The notes under the pieces: model-generated
Seen by the model: the letters and a program-made list of their open reading frames with translations, nothing else
The model's database searches: none
What the model was told of the DNA's origin: nothing
Program-made: the position numbers and the translations under genes
In this document: piece after piece, positions 1 through 11,269 of the stretch
Layout of the letters: the number at the start of each line of letters is the position of its first letter
How positions within the stretch are numbered: the first letter of the stretch is position 1
Source: Sabellastarte sp. h YS-2021
Lineage: Eukaryota > Annelida > Polychaeta > Sabellida > Sabellidae
DNA: 64,000 nt
Assembly (NCBI GenBank): GCA_964017235.1
Contig: OZ024929.1
Location: 22,689,464 to 22,753,463 of the forward strand
Direction of reading: 5' to 3'

Positions 1-1514
1 GAATATTCTCTACTAAGACATTTGAGACAAATTTCTCCCATCAAAAAGTTATGTCCATTGCTGTAAGTAATTATTGACTGTTGTACTTTAACTTAATTCT
101 ACTATATCCAATGACAGCTATGCTTCCTTTTTAGTATTAGCTTCATAACTTTTGGTTTACATATTAATTTTCTCATCCTACTGTAAAGCTGTACTTTCTC
201 AATCTTAAGTGTCATTTCTTTCGTGCGTGTACATAACTTACAGTGTCTGTGCTGGAAGACTCCTGAACAGTGGTAGTTTTAAACCGCTTTACATATCTCA
301 CAGTGTCAAATGCATTTTTTTTCACGCTATTTCCATAAAGTCCATAAAGTATTCAGTAGAATTTTAATTTCAATTCTCTGTTTCTCTGGAAACTAATGAA
401 ACATCTTTTATCAACTAAATTATTGGAAACTGACGTGGTAGTTAATATTACAGTTTTTAAGGTTGGATTATTAAAGAAAAACAGCCGTGTGATAACATGG
501 GTATATTTTTAATAGTAAGGACTCAATGAAGCAAAAATGTCAACAAAAACTTATTGATTTGTTGGCTATTGCAATCAAACTAGACAATATGCATCACTTG
601 GGCCATTTTACTTTAAACTTGTCACTCATGATGATTTTTAATATTTCAGCTGAAATTTCTGCTGTTAGCAGATGGTCCACAAAGCGGTGAGCAACTTTGG
701 TCCATTAGATCATTGACCGTGAGTGTTGGAACCAACACGGTATGCGATCAAAATTAAGAGGTGGCTTTATAGCAAAAGACTGAAAAAAGAAGATGAAACT
801 CTCTATGTATTCACTTTGGTAGCAAATAAAAGGGATTACTTCTGAGGTTACAATATCAGTCCGTATGAGGATATAGTATTTTGTGTTTGTCTATTCATTT
901 CCTGTTTCAAACTGTACAAAGAGTATTCAAAGCTAAATAGCCATTGTAATACATAGTGTGACATATATCCCCGGGACTCTAAGCTTGTTCACTCTTTTTA
1001 TGAACAATTAATCTTTCTCTTAGCTGAGGCCAGAGAGATTGTCTCTAGAGGAGAGTCAGGCAACTGTAATCAGCTTGTGGGTGCATAAATAATCTTTATC
1101 CACCATGTTGGTCCGAAGCTGGTCATAAACCTATTCTTTCAGCTGTAGGAATTATTTTTCGGTTATAATGCAATGCAAGCTGCATCGGAAAATAATACTT
1201 TTCCAAACATTATTTTTGCTTTGAAATAACCCTGTGTAGTAACGTGCTGGTAAAGCAGATTCACTGCTCATTGTTGTAAATTTATAAATGAAAGTATGTA
1301 TTGCTAACATCTCTTATAACAGATATAGTTATCCTTACACATGCTGTCCATATTTCTCAGAAAACATTTAACAGCTTTATTTGAACCTGAAACTACAGCA
1401 ATGAGAGTCACCCAAACTGGAAAATCCCCCGAGCTGGTTCCACAGAATTATCCTTATCAAAGTGAGGATTTTTGTGACCTTTAAAACCAGCTTTGATTAT
1501 ACTGCTGCATCCCT
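1..1514. other. AT-rich stretch without recognisable gene
   Basis: No frame longer than about 60 codons and no protein or repeat family that I recognise. Stop codons are frequent in all frames. It may be intron or intergenic DNA next to the LINE fragment that follows. Confidence 0.5.
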
Positions 1515-1860
1515 TTAATATTGTCTTAGAGTAGTGACATGAAATATCATGTGGTGGTCCCCAGATTGCTGGATCTCAAATTGCTTGCACTTGGCCACAA
1601 GTACAGAAGCATCATGAGTAAGAAACCGCCTGACACGGAGTTGCACAAAACAACTTTTGGAGACATTCCGAACATATTTGGACAAGGAAAAATCAGAATC
1701 AAACCACACATCCAGATTCTTGACAGACTCATCAGGGCAGAGAGGACTACCCAAGATGGTAGATGGAAAATATGCTTTCAATTTGTCCCTCTGTCTTTTT
1801 GAACCAAATAAATAATAAGTTTTATCTGGATTAATTTTGAGTTTACTGGCTGACATCCAT
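1515..1860 (-). pseudogene. LINE reverse transcriptase fragment (CR1/RTE-like)
   Basis: The minus-strand frame reads as the C-terminal part of a non-LTR retrotransposon reverse transcriptase. It has KLKINPDKT followed by FGSKRQRDKL, then LGSPLCPDESVKNLDVWFD and a thumb-like FLTHDASVLVAK. This matches the post-YADD region of CR1/jockey-like LINEs (family knowledge). The reading frame is lost near residue 85, where the continuation appears in another frame, and no endonuclease or catalytic YADD is present. It is a dead 5'- and 3'-truncated copy. A separate fragment at 18.64-19.06 kb carries what looks like the 3' end of a similar LINE protein. Confidence 0.75.
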
Positions 1861-2396
1861 ATCCATAGTTCAAGTATCCTGATACTGGATGAGTACTATA
1901 GTTAAACAGCTGAAACTTGCACAATATAATCCACATTACACGGTCAACTTGTTCTGTGAAAAAGTTCAATTCCTACTAGTAAATTAAGTTCTGAGCAGTT
2001 TCAATAAAAATGGGAGATGCTTTAAATATACAGATAATGAAGCACTGGCCAATCAATATCTTATGAAATGATTGATCTGACTGTGTCAGAACATTAGTGT
2101 GTTTATTATAATTGACAAATTTAGTAAAGCCATCTTAACTTTTCAACGACAAAAATAGTGACAAGCCAGTGGAAGAAAATATATAGTTTTATGTATATTT
2201 ATATATAGTGTTATGTGATCTTCAGAAAAGGTCAAAGGTCGAGTTAATGCATCTGAAATTTTTTTCCCAAAAGTCCAAGGAGAAATATGCCAGAAATAAT
2301 GTCCATACTGTTACTATTAAATAAGACACCAAAGAGGACCAGAATAATGATAAGAAAGATGTTTAAAAATAAATGGCAGTAATGTTAAATTGCAGT
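1861..2396. other. AT-rich intergenic or 3'-flanking DNA
   Basis: No gene recognised. It lies between the LINE fragment and the 3' end of C1q gene 1, so the right part could be downstream flank of that gene. Confidence 0.4.
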
Positions 2397-2402
2397 TTTA
2401 TT
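2397..2402 (-). terminator. Candidate poly(A) signal of C1q gene 1
   Basis: TTTATT on the plus strand gives AATAAA on the minus strand, 69 bases beyond the stop codon of the last C1q exon. The position fits a short 3' UTR. Confidence 0.5.
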
Positions 2403-2470
2403 TCAAGCCTAGCAACTCAGAACATTATATCAAGAGGAACATGAAGCAGACTCTGGCACATGGTGTACAT

Positions 2471-2557
2471 TCAAGCAGGATATATCACTTTGTATCCTGT
2501 GAAGGTGTTGTACTGTGATGACACATCCGGGGTACCTGCTGTGGCTCGCACAAAAAC
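2471..2557 (-). CDS. C1q gene 1, last exon (end of C1q domain)
   Basis: The exon follows an acceptor reading TTTTCAG and encodes 28 residues beginning VFVRATAGTPD and ending YNTFTGYKVIYPA with TGA. This is the last beta strand region of a C1q domain (typical F-x-G-x-x-(I/L)), matching SFSGVLHRLLI and TFSGVVYRRII in genes 3 and 2. It joins in phase 0 to the exon at 4108-4002, which ends in phase 0. It is too short to stand alone. The domain architecture and matching phase make it secure. Confidence 0.75.
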   Translation of the reverse strand, partial: VFVRATAGTPDVSSQYNTFTGYKVIYPA

Positions 2558-2859
2558 CTGAAAACAAACATATTCATGCAGAATGATAATGTTTGATGAA
2601 AACTGCTCCTTTTTTGGCAGTTACCAATAGGACTTAAGCTGGATATGGCTCAACCTTAACACAGTTATAATAACTGTGTAATTATAACGTAAATTCTTGT
2701 ATTAAATTATATTTTTTTTTCACCCCAACCCTCAATATCTGAGTTTTGGCAAATGGATATGTTGAAACTGCAGTTAGCATAGATTAAATGCTTTTTAAGT
2801 TCAATTGGAACTAGAGAAAAAAGGCTTGTAGGACATCCTCCATAGACACGCTGAAAAGT

Positions 2860-3665
2860 AAGTTTCCAATATTACAACAGTCATATTTTTAATATGGCAT
2901 AAAAATGTTCTATATGGGATAAAACATGTCTGAGAAACACAGTGGGAACATTTTTGAGACAGTTGAAGCCTTGTGGTACTTGCATTGCATCACTAAAGTT
3001 ACATTTTACAGAATTGCTATATTTTTAAATTTATTTTGTTCAAAATCAATAGGGTTCCTCTAATAAGTAAAATCAATGACTGCACAAAGTTTGAAGATAA
3101 TCAGTGAAAGCAGCCTGGACATAGTGTGCAGACAAGTTTTAAAACTGCGTAGTGGCCTTCTTAAAAACGGATGGCGGATACAATTTTTTTTTCAAAAGTT
3201 GTTCCCCTTGACCCTAAAATAAACACAGGAAATCTGAACTTGATACGTTTGAATGCTTTGCTGTACTGACATGCTATAGAGTTCACAAGTGATATTTTTT
3301 GTAATATGGCAAAAAGTGTTCTATATGGGACAAGACACATTGGAAAACACAATGGGAACATTTTTTAGACATTTGAGCCAATGCCTGGAGAAACTTGGCA
3401 TTGCATCCCATCGGTAAAGTTGTGTTTTACAAAATCATCTCTGGTGACTATGTTTTTAATCATTTTTGCCCACAACCAATAGGCTTCCTCCCATGAGTAA
3501 TATCAATCACTGTACAAAGTTTGAAGATAATCAGTCGAAGCAATCTGGACTCAGAGGGCACACAAGGTTTTTTTAAAAGGGTGGCGCTCATCTTGGACAC
3601 AAGATGGTGGATATAAAATGTTTTTCAGAAGTTGTCCCCCTTGAAACTTGAAGATGATATCTTGA
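2860..3665. repeat. Two-copy tandem duplication, unit about 410-435 bp
   Basis: The left copy (about 2880-3225) and right copy (about 3295-3650) share ordered blocks: ATATGGCA(A)AAA..GTTCTATATGGGA, CACAGTGGGAACATTTTT, CAATAGG.TTCCTC, then CACAAAGTTTGAAGATAATCAGT and GTTGT.CCCCTTGA. Divergence is substantial, so the duplication is old. The unit is probably part of an unclassified repeat element in the intron or flank of C1q gene 1. Confidence 0.7.
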
Positions 3666-3769
3666 ACCATTTTGTTCTAATGGGAAAAGTAGGAATTTAA
3701 ACCCCGGACCTTATGTGGGATAGTTGGTTGTTGCTTTTTGATGGCCAGCAGTTTTCAGTACAGACGCTT

Positions 3770-3872
3770 GAGCAACTGTACTGGTTTCCTCTGCCCACAA
3801 AAATACCTTTCACGATATGATCTGTACAGTGTGGAAAGCGACATAAAACCCCAAATAAATAAATAAACAAGA
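3770..3872 (+). mobile_element. Relic of tRNA-derived SINE, 3' part
   Basis: The stretch GATCTGTACAGTGTGGAAAGCGACATAAAACCCCAAATAAATAAATAAAC (given here in pieces: body GTACAGTGTGGAAAGCGAC, tail ACCCCAAATAAATAAATAAA) is the same 3' body and tail as the SINE at 47108-47332, in the opposite orientation. The tRNA-like head upstream is too decayed to delimit. The tail ends in a short AAAT repeat, as expected for LINE-mobilised SINEs. Confidence 0.65.
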
Positions 3873-4001
3873 AAATTGTAAGCACTGGAAACTGTTTAGA
3901 AACTATTTAGTTCTTGTAAAGCCTGTTCCAAAGTGGCTATAGTACAACATCATATGAATAGAGAATATTCCCTATAGGACTGATACTGCAGTTCACATTA
4001 C

Positions 4002-4108
4002 CTCTTCACCAGTATTACACTCAATAGCTGCCCCCTTGGAAGCTGAATCCAGGCCAGCACTCTTTGTATATGCTGACGCCACAACAGTCTCTCCATGCAT
4101 CAGAGAAC
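4002..4108 (-). CDS. C1q gene 1, third readable exon (middle of C1q domain)
   Basis: After the acceptor TTATTAG the exon reads GSLMHGETVVASAYTKSAG and continues to IECNTGEE before a donor GTAATG. It enters in phase 1, completing the split glycine codon left by the exon at 4910-4697, and leaves in phase 0. The IEC motif matches VSIECGSG and AFIECGLTSG in genes 2 and 3. Unlike genes 2 and 3, gene 1 has an additional intron here, before the last C1q strands. Confidence 0.75.
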
Positions 4109-4192
4109 CTAATAACAGACAAATGCGTAGACTGGTGAACACCATGCAGCATGATTTAATTTCTCTACTAGACATTGGATAATAGCAGCACA

Positions 4193-4242
4193 AGCAGTAG
4201 TAGTAGTAGTAGTAGGAGGAGGAGGAGGAGGAGGAGGGGGAG
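4193..4242. repeat. (AGT)n(AGG)n microsatellite
   Basis: A run of AGT/TAG triplets passes directly into AGG triplets. It lies in the intron of C1q gene 1 between the exons at 4108-4002 and 4910-4697. Confidence 0.9.
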
Positions 4243-4696
4243 GAGCACAAGCAAAATCCATTGCCATTCAAATTTCTTATTTTGACAATTGTGCTTCACT
4301 TGGCTTGTTGATGCATCATACCTCACACACCAATACAAATAAGAAGTGCATTATAAATGGCAAACTTGACTATTCCAGACTATTATTATCAAAATAAAGC
4401 ATTCTGAGCTTTCAGGTATCGGTTATTGGCCGATTTGAGGCAATGGTTTCACGTATAAATTGTATTATATACCCTTACAAATATGGGGTCCTATTGCATG
4501 ACTTTCCTATTTTTTTCAAAAGGTGTGAGAATATCAGAATAAATCTTCTTTGAATTGCAATAATCTGGGTTCAAACCCACGACAACCCAGATGTGAGTCT
4601 AATTCAGAAAGCCACTTAAAGCAAGCACATATATCTAACTTGTGTTCTAGACTTGTGGGGTAAGGAACCCCATGTCATGTAAGAGACTGTACAAAC

Positions 4697-4910
4697 CTCC
4701 ACTGACGGCCAGACTGGCTGATCTAATGGAGAAGTGGAAGTAATATAACCCTGGTTGCGGGCAGGTGAACACTCCTCTGGCTGGATCATAGTGGTTTGTG
4801 CCTGTGGGGAATTCAAAGTCTCTCTGATTGAAGACAAATGTCGCCCCCTCAGCAATAGAGCCTGTGGCATTACGGAACGCGTAGAATGCATAATACTGAG
4901 CACTGGCACC
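4697..4910 (-). CDS. C1q gene 1, main C1q exon
   Basis: This exon encodes the first half of a C1q domain: ASAQYYAFYAFRNA near the start, then VFTCPQPGLYYFHFSIRS near the end. The aromatic pattern G-x-Y-x-F-x-(F/H) is the C1q signature. It is flanked by acceptor TGTTGCAG and donor GAG/GTTTGT and ends after one base of a Gly codon, exactly as in genes 2 and 3. C1q-domain proteins form trimeric globular heads that bind microbial or self ligands and are usually secreted. No collagen repeat is visible, so this looks like the expanded 'globular-head' type of molluscs (inference). Confidence 0.8.
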
Positions 4911-5263
4911 CTGCAACAGAAACACGTGTGAATTTTCACTGGTCAGGCAATAGCAATATGCCTGAGCTAGCCACTGGTGGTCTTCCAGATGTAGCTGCAC
5001 TAAAGGCTGTGTCATAAACTCACAGAAACATAATCAGAAATGTCAAATAAATCTTAGAATGGTTTAAGAATGTTCAGTTCACACTGAATTATAAACAGAA
5101 AATTAAGATGGAAGCGAAAAATATTGCAAAAAAGCCAAAATAAAGAAAAAGCATATGGCCATCAGTGTGCAAAAATTGTAAAATCAACTTCTTATTATAA
5201 AATAAAAAAATACAATTTGTATATTTTAAGAATGATACAGATGTAAATAGGTTTAGTATTTAC

Positions 5264-5461
5264 CACAAACAGTGATGCAAAAATCAGGTAATGTTGCAGA
5301 CCCATAGCTGGTACCATTTAGTTGAGGGTGACACGACAAATGAATGAATGAGACACTGTCACAGGCTGCAAGCTGCCTCACTGACGTAATCAAGATTAAT
5401 TTCTCAGGGGGGGGACACTCCATGCATTTGTATAGAAACTCCACGTTTACACTGGCTTCCA
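5264..5461 (-). CDS. Possible upstream exon of C1q gene 1
   Basis: A cysteine-rich open segment runs from acceptor TTTTGGCAG to donor GTG/GTAAAT. It reads EASVNVEFLYKCMEC, then LITSVRQLAACDSVSFIHL, and ends DFCITVC. Only one frame is open across it. It would leave in phase 1, while the next exon at 4910 appears to enter in phase 0. Either a further small exon lies between them, or this exon belongs to another transcript. Function unknown; an extracellular disulfide-bonded module is plausible. Confidence 0.35.
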
Positions 5462-5464
5462 CTG

Positions 5465-6039
5465 CCAAAAACAAAAGACTTTTACGAGTAATCTAAAATG
5501 ATCAGAAATATGCTTAGTTATATTCTAACAAAACCTAATTTACTAAACCATTTTGACATGTCACCATCTGACTCTCAATCCTAAGGTGATGGGTTTGAAT
5601 CAAATACGTAGCCTCACGCGAAAAACCACAAAATCCTTTCCTGATATGGCTGTTGTTATACCTAGTATTTTTAAAAGTACAAATCCTGCTATGAAGAAAT
5701 CCTGTAGGAAAATGTGAGTAACCAATTAAAATGTTTCATACTTTGCAACCAAAAAGATAAGAAATAGAGGTCTGACGACCACCTCCTGACCATCAGAATT
5801 CGTAAAAGATACTTAATATCATCAACCCACAATCACTCTATGACAAGAGAGAAGACTTAATTGGAGAGTTGTAAGATCTCATTTACAACTGACAAGATCG
5901 GAGTAGTCAGGACAGAAATGCCAACTCGCACAGGTTTTCTGACATCTTTAAGCAATGGTGCGGTAGTCTGCAGTCAACATGATATCTCTCTCGACCTTTC
6001 TGACTCATGCAATAGGTCACATGACCAACAAGATTATGC
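5465..6039. other. No recognised gene
   Basis: AT-rich DNA upstream of C1q gene 1 on the minus strand. It could hold the start and promoter of that gene, but no signal peptide exon could be identified. Confidence 0.4.
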
Positions 6040-6196
6040 ACCAAACTATATTGTCTTCTCTAGTCTTTTTCCATAGCACTGACCCCTGCTATGTTTATGG
6101 TTATATGTTCTTATCTCCGTTTCTCTGTGCTATGGACCTAGAGTCTGTCTTTAAGATAGAGATTAATTTCTATGACAGTACTATTACAATTAGCAT
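6040..6196 (+). mobile_element. LINE 3' tail fragment
   Basis: The block TAGAGTCTGTCTTTAAGATAG followed by AGATTAATTTCTATGACAG is a diverged copy of the tail AGTCTGTCTTCAAGATGGAG / ATTAAGTGCTATAAAAATTC seen at 21.25-21.30 kb. It is consistent with the 3' UTR end of the CR1-like LINE family in this window, 5'-truncated as usual. Confidence 0.55.
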
Positions 6197-6675
6197 TATT
6201 GGGTGAATCAGGGGACAAACTCACAACCATGGAACTGCGGTAATTGCTGCCACAAAGGATGCATAAGACTAATATTTGACCTTCTTATTCCAATTATGTA
6301 TTGGAGTTGTAAACAATTACTGTATAATTTGTTACATTGTCAAAGTAAACAAGTAAGTTTAAAGTTACAGTGCATCAATAAGTATGTGTCATACTGTACT
6401 GAGACAAAAAAGTAACACTAAACAGTAGTCACAAGTAGGATGTGACCTCCCCTTAAAGCTATGTGAAAACAACATGTTGTGGTGGATACTGTTTCTCTTG
6501 TCTACAAAATGATTACTTATCATAAACCAGGCAGATTGAGTAAATTGTTATCAGTGCGTTAAATATTTGTTCTGTCTTCCAAGGGCAAAAGTAATGCAAT
6601 TTTGTTCCAAACCTCTAGTCTGGTTTAGCGAATTCACACATTGTTGTGAATATGGTGAAACGTTTTCATTTCAGA
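6197..6675. other. No recognised gene
   Basis: AT-rich sequence with short frames only. No family recognised. Confidence 0.4.
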
Positions 6676-7760
6676 ATAAATAGAAACCTAGCATATATAC
6701 AGAAGTCAAGTCATACTCATTATGTGGTATTTTTATTAAATTATTTATAAGGGTAAATGGCTTCCAGCCACCAGCACATAATTTTTGTACTTTGTTTACC
6801 AGTCACCAGGGAGTCAAGCCCAAGACAGTAAAACAACAGCATGACTTTAAATATCTATTCAATGTACCATAAACTTTTTATGCACAGTTATACGAGTTTC
6901 CTGGTTATACGAGTTTCTTCTATTTACAATTTCTCTTCAGATCACTTTCTGATTACTTTAAACTGAACTTGCTAAAGCCACTGGTCGGAGGAGCTTACTG
7001 AACTGAGTCAAACATGAAAACAAACGTCAACCAATTTTAGGTCAAGTAATTTGTGTATGACCTTGAAAGGTAGAAGGCCAAACAGGAAGCAGATGGCAAG
7101 CTCGAGTAAATCTCCTAAGAAATGAAAGGTGAAGTAGTCCATGGTGAGGTAAAATGTCATTTAGACTAGATTAGTAATCTTGAAGTTGTAGGTAAAGTTA
7201 AGTGTGACACCGAAATGCTAAGTAGGAACTAGGAGTACAGGGAAGCAGAGAAGGCCTTGGAAACAGGGGAGGAAAAAGAGGGTGTAGAAGTAAGGCATGT
7301 GTAAATTGCATCGGATTTCAATGTGCCATGTTGTTTAATAAATTCTAGGGGAAGCCCTTGTTGAAAGGCCCAAGAAACCCCAGTCCTTTGAAATGCATGA
7401 AAAGTTGGAGGAGTGAGAAGGTGAATAATTTGAGAAATGGCTTTAAGATGCTTCCTGGCAACCAAGGTGAGTTCGCCTGGGAAGGATAATGAGTGGGTCA
7501 TTAACTACAGCAAGAAAATTTGTAATCATCGTTCTCAAAGCAGTAATAGGTCAAACAGGGAAAGCTCCTAAGGAAGGCAAGTTGATTGTGACATCTCGCC
7601 TGTTCTGGATTATCTTAGACCATTTTATGATCAACAAGTCCCCCCTGTAACCCCAGAATAAGGTGCCCTTGCGCCAACTTTCTGGTGTAATCAAATGTGT
7701 AGAAACCTAGCATCTCCACAAAAGTCAAGTCATACTCATTATGTGATATTTTTATTGGAT
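6676..7760. repeat. Direct-repeat pair about 1,018 bp apart
   Basis: The block at about 6680-6740 (TAGAAACCTAGCAT ... AAGTCAAGTCATACTCATTA TGTGGTATTTTTATT) recurs at about 7698-7758 with a few substitutions. Between the copies lies about 960 bp without a convincing coding frame. The repeats may be ends of a non-autonomous element or two copies of one short repeat. Confidence 0.65.
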
Positions 7761-8020
7761 TATATTGCGGGTCCACATTCAAATTCATTACTGGGAACCC
7801 TAAACCAGTTTTACTATATTCCAACTGACATATTTCTGGTACTTGATTGATCACACTTCACTGGATTAGGAATTGTTCTTCCTGTGTCATTCAAACTTCA
7901 GCTGGCAGTGGGATCACATTGAAAACAGCAGACATCTTGCCTTTTAGTCACGAGAGCACTTTGGTTTTATAACGTCATTTTATTATTATTCTATTTTATG
8001 ATGTTTAACTGTTTAAACAC

Positions 8021-8057
8021 CATTGCCCCAAGTTATCAGAAGTGTAATAATAAGGCT
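8021..8057 (+). repeat. Left copy of a 37-bp exact repeat
   Basis: CATTGCCCCAAGTTATCAGA plus AGTGTAATAATAAGGCT occurs here and again, identical, at 10702-10738. GTTTAAACAC precedes this copy but follows the right copy, a permuted arrangement. See the finding on this 2.7-kb interval. Confidence 0.85.
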
Positions 8058-8169
8058 ATATGGGGATAATATATATTTATTAACAATAAAACACATAAAC
8101 TATGTTGTATTTACAGTTACAGAATGACAATAACATTTAATTCAAATTCACATTGAGGCCACCAGATGA

Positions 8170-8480
8170 GCCAGATCAGAGAAGTAAGGGGGGCCTTAGT
8201 CGTGTAACCAGACTAAGGTGACCCTAAAGTTTTGAAATTTCGATTTACATTGGTGGCCTCACAAACTTAATGTTACCATATATTAAGGACAGTAATTAAG
8301 AACATAAGGTGAATAACCTTTTTTTATCTTTGAGTTTTAGTTAAGGAGACCACCTTTAATAAGGCCATTTACAGTAGGGTAAGGTCACCTTAGCCCAGAA
8401 GCCGGACTAAGGTGACCCCAAAGGGAATTTTTAGAATTTTTGATTTAGAGTAAGGTGGCCTCAAACCACTGAAGGTTACG
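8170..8480. repeat. Tandem duplication, unit about 215 bp
   Basis: GACTAAGGTGACCCTAAAG ... GATTTACATTGGTGGCCTCA (about 8210-8262) recurs as GACTAAGGTGACCCCAAAG ... GATTTAGAGTAAGGTGGCCTCA (about 8406-8463). Part of the repeat-rich interval between the two 37-bp repeats. Confidence 0.7.
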
Positions 8481-8694
8481 GTTATTTAAGCACAGTAATT
8501 CTAAGTATAATATGAGTGTAATAAGGGAGATCAAGCAATTTACCTAATAAACTTAAGTTTTGAAAATATCTGTGGAGTTGGTTCTTTATGTGTACCAGAC
8601 CCCTAACCATAGTTAAAACTACAAAGACAGTATAAAACGAATTGACAGGCCGGAACCAATTCTTATGCTGGCAGGCCAAATGACCAGGCAATGT

Positions 8695-9440
8695 TGAGTT
8701 TACAATGTACCAGGGCCCATAGAATGGCTTACAAAAGACAAGCTTAGTATTAAGCCATGTCAGAACTACACACCGTTCATATACACAAGCAAGCATGATT
8801 ACGATTAGGCCCCTGATTAAAGTGATAAGGGCAATCATGTAACTAAATTTTATGACTGTAGTTACAATCGAAAATATTTTTATACACATACAGACACCAT
8901 CTATTTATGACATGTGTGTGCATTATGACTGCCCAACACAAAGTACTGTAAAGTAACATGGTAAAATATTTTAACCATTATTTAATGTTTGATGATATAT
9001 AGGCAAAGCCAATTTGTGAAGTTTAACAGCTAAACAAACAGATTTACTAACGTTTAACACATATAACCACAGTGATTAAAATGTCGACCAACATCTCGGG
9101 GCTCATAAAATGACTTACAAAAGACAAGCCTAGTGTTAAGCCCTGTTAGAAACTAAACACCGTTCCTCTATACAAGTAAGCATGATTACAATTAGGCCCC
9201 TAATTAAATGATAAGTAGCAATCATGTAACTAAGTTTTTATGAATATGGTTACAAATAAAATATTTTTATGATACATAAAAACCCATTTATGTACAACAT
9301 GTGTGTGCATTATGACTGCCAACACAAAGTACTGTAAAATAACAGTAAAATATTTAACAATTATTTAATGTATAATCATATGGGCAAAAGCCATTTGTAA
9401 AACTTTTAACAGCTACACAAAAGATTTTACTAACCATTTA
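8695..9440. repeat. Tandem duplication, unit about 395 bp
   Basis: The left copy (about 8715-9050) and right copy (about 9110-9430) share CTTACAAAAGACAAGC, CATGATTAC.ATTAGGCCCC, CAATCATGTAACTAA and TGTGTGTGCATTATGACTGC in the same order. The identity is high enough to suggest a moderately recent duplication. An open frame of 135 codons on the minus strand (8482-8889) shows no recognisable motif and is not called as a gene. Confidence 0.8.
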
Positions 9441-10701
9441 AAACAAATAACAACCATAATTAAACCACGAGTGTTATATAATTTAACTGTTATTTTTAGT
9501 GGCCAGGATATCCTGACTTTAACGCATAAGTGAGTATAAACTATTTACACAGACAGTTTTAACCATTCTGAACTACTTGTGCAGTGATACGGTGTACCAC
9601 TGATTAGATCTGTTTTACACAAAATAATATTTAAAATATGTTTCATAATTTAAAACACTAAGATAGAGACCTTAATTGTCAAAGTAGGCCCATGAGGGGC
9701 TGGTTCCAAAACATTAATTGTTTGCAACCATCTGTGATAAGACAACATGTTTTAAAATATACAACATTTATCCCAACATATAGCATATACAAAAATTGTT
9801 TCCATTAAAACACTAAGAAACCTAAAACATGAGAATGACCTTTGATAGGGAAGCAGACGACCTAGTTAACGTTTATTCCTACCAACACAACTTTTAACAA
9901 CTTTTTAACCCAACTACCAGACCTTCAATGAAGGCTGATACAGAATAGAAGATTTTACAAAGAACAATTTTTTAAACCCCGACACCAATCACATGTATTC
10001 AAAACATCACTGGATAATCTACATAAAATTTTTTCTTTTTTACACAAAACATTTTTACATGTGCAGCAGGAGGTGGAAGCAGCTGTCCTCCAGGAACGTG
10101 GTCAGCGACTGGTGAAATGATACTGAGGCGACAGGCTGGGTGAAAGAGCAGTAATGAAACTGCGACACCTATGTGAGGCATGTGACGCTGAGGATGACGC
10201 TGAAGGCTGGTACATGTATGTGGATGCATATTGTGATAGACCAGTGTAATTGAAGAATGGTGCGTATACGTAGCCCGAGCCCCTGGTGTAGGGGGGGGGA
10301 AGGTGGATCTGACCCCTGGGCTGTCACACATCCCCATCAAAACACATTCAACGTCCAGCTACTGGGACTCGCTCCAGTAGGGATTTCACTGGATGTGGAG
10401 AGGCCAGAGGTCAGGAAGTGCACCACACAGGCATCCTCATATCTGAAAATAAACTGACAGCAGTAATGTGTTCAAGGTTACTGGGGTGGGTTTGAGGGCA
10501 CAAAAATTTTTATATTTTCACAAACGTCTGCCCTGTCTGACTTCCCTAACAAAAGTGTTGAATTATTTAATTTTGGCGGTTAACCTAATGACGAAGGGTC
10601 AAAGGTCAACCAATCATATTTTGACACATGTTAACAAGAAGAAACTTTTTTATGTAAACTGGAGCAATGAGAGGTCTGTGACTTTAGTTCACAGACCCCC
10701 A
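9441..10701. other. No recognised gene; GC-richer patch at 10.06-10.43 kb
   Basis: Mostly AT-rich. The patch at about 10060-10430 is more GC-rich and carries a run of G. It has a minus-strand frame of 113 codons (9999-10340) with no recognised domain. It might be a decayed transposase region, but I cannot support that. Confidence 0.35.
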
Positions 10702-10738
10702 CATTGCCCCAAGTTATCAGAAGTGTAATAATAAGGCT
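10702..10738 (+). repeat. Right copy of the 37-bp exact repeat
   Basis: Identical to 8021-8057. It is followed by GTTTAAACAC, which precedes the left copy. Confidence 0.85.
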
Positions 10739-10919
10739 GTTTAAACACATATATCTTATGTACATGGGTGGTCACTGAGATAAACGGTCATAGAGATGAA
10801 CAGTCTTCAGAAATTATGACACACAAACGGTCGAAGGGTTTAAACAACAACATAACACAAACCACACTGTTATGGTAAGCATTGTTTAAGTATATGTTGT
10901 TATTAAGTTTGTGCGATTT

Positions 10920-11225
10920 TGTTATTTGCACTACTAGTGGTTTCAGTTCTATATGTAATGATGTTCCATTAACACACATAGGAATTTATTGTTTACAATT
11001 TTTATATGCAATGATGTATTGTTAACGCATGTAGATATTTAATATTTAGGTTTCTATATGTAATGATATAACGTTTGTTCATATAGATATATCAGTTTCT
11101 ATGTGTATTGATTCACTGTTATTGCATATATGTAAGTAATTTTATGTGTTGATGTACCGTTTCTTCATATAGGAACATTTTATGTGTATTGATGTTCTAT
11201 TTTTGCATATATCGATAGTGACTCT
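10920..11225. repeat. Minisatellite, unit about 55 bp
   Basis: At least five degenerate units follow the pattern TTTCTATATGTAATGAT.T followed by about 12 bases, TTCATATAG or TTGCATATA and a short AT-rich spacer. They end just before the Ngaro-like relic begins and could be part of its 5' non-coding repeat. Confidence 0.65.
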
Positions 11226-11269
11226 CTAGGCTAATATTTATTTATTATATTTAACTTGCATGGTAGTTT

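Noticed and set aside
8482..8889. 135-codon minus-strand frame
   Set aside because: No domain or splice context. It lies over one unit of a tandem duplication whose other unit does not keep the frame.
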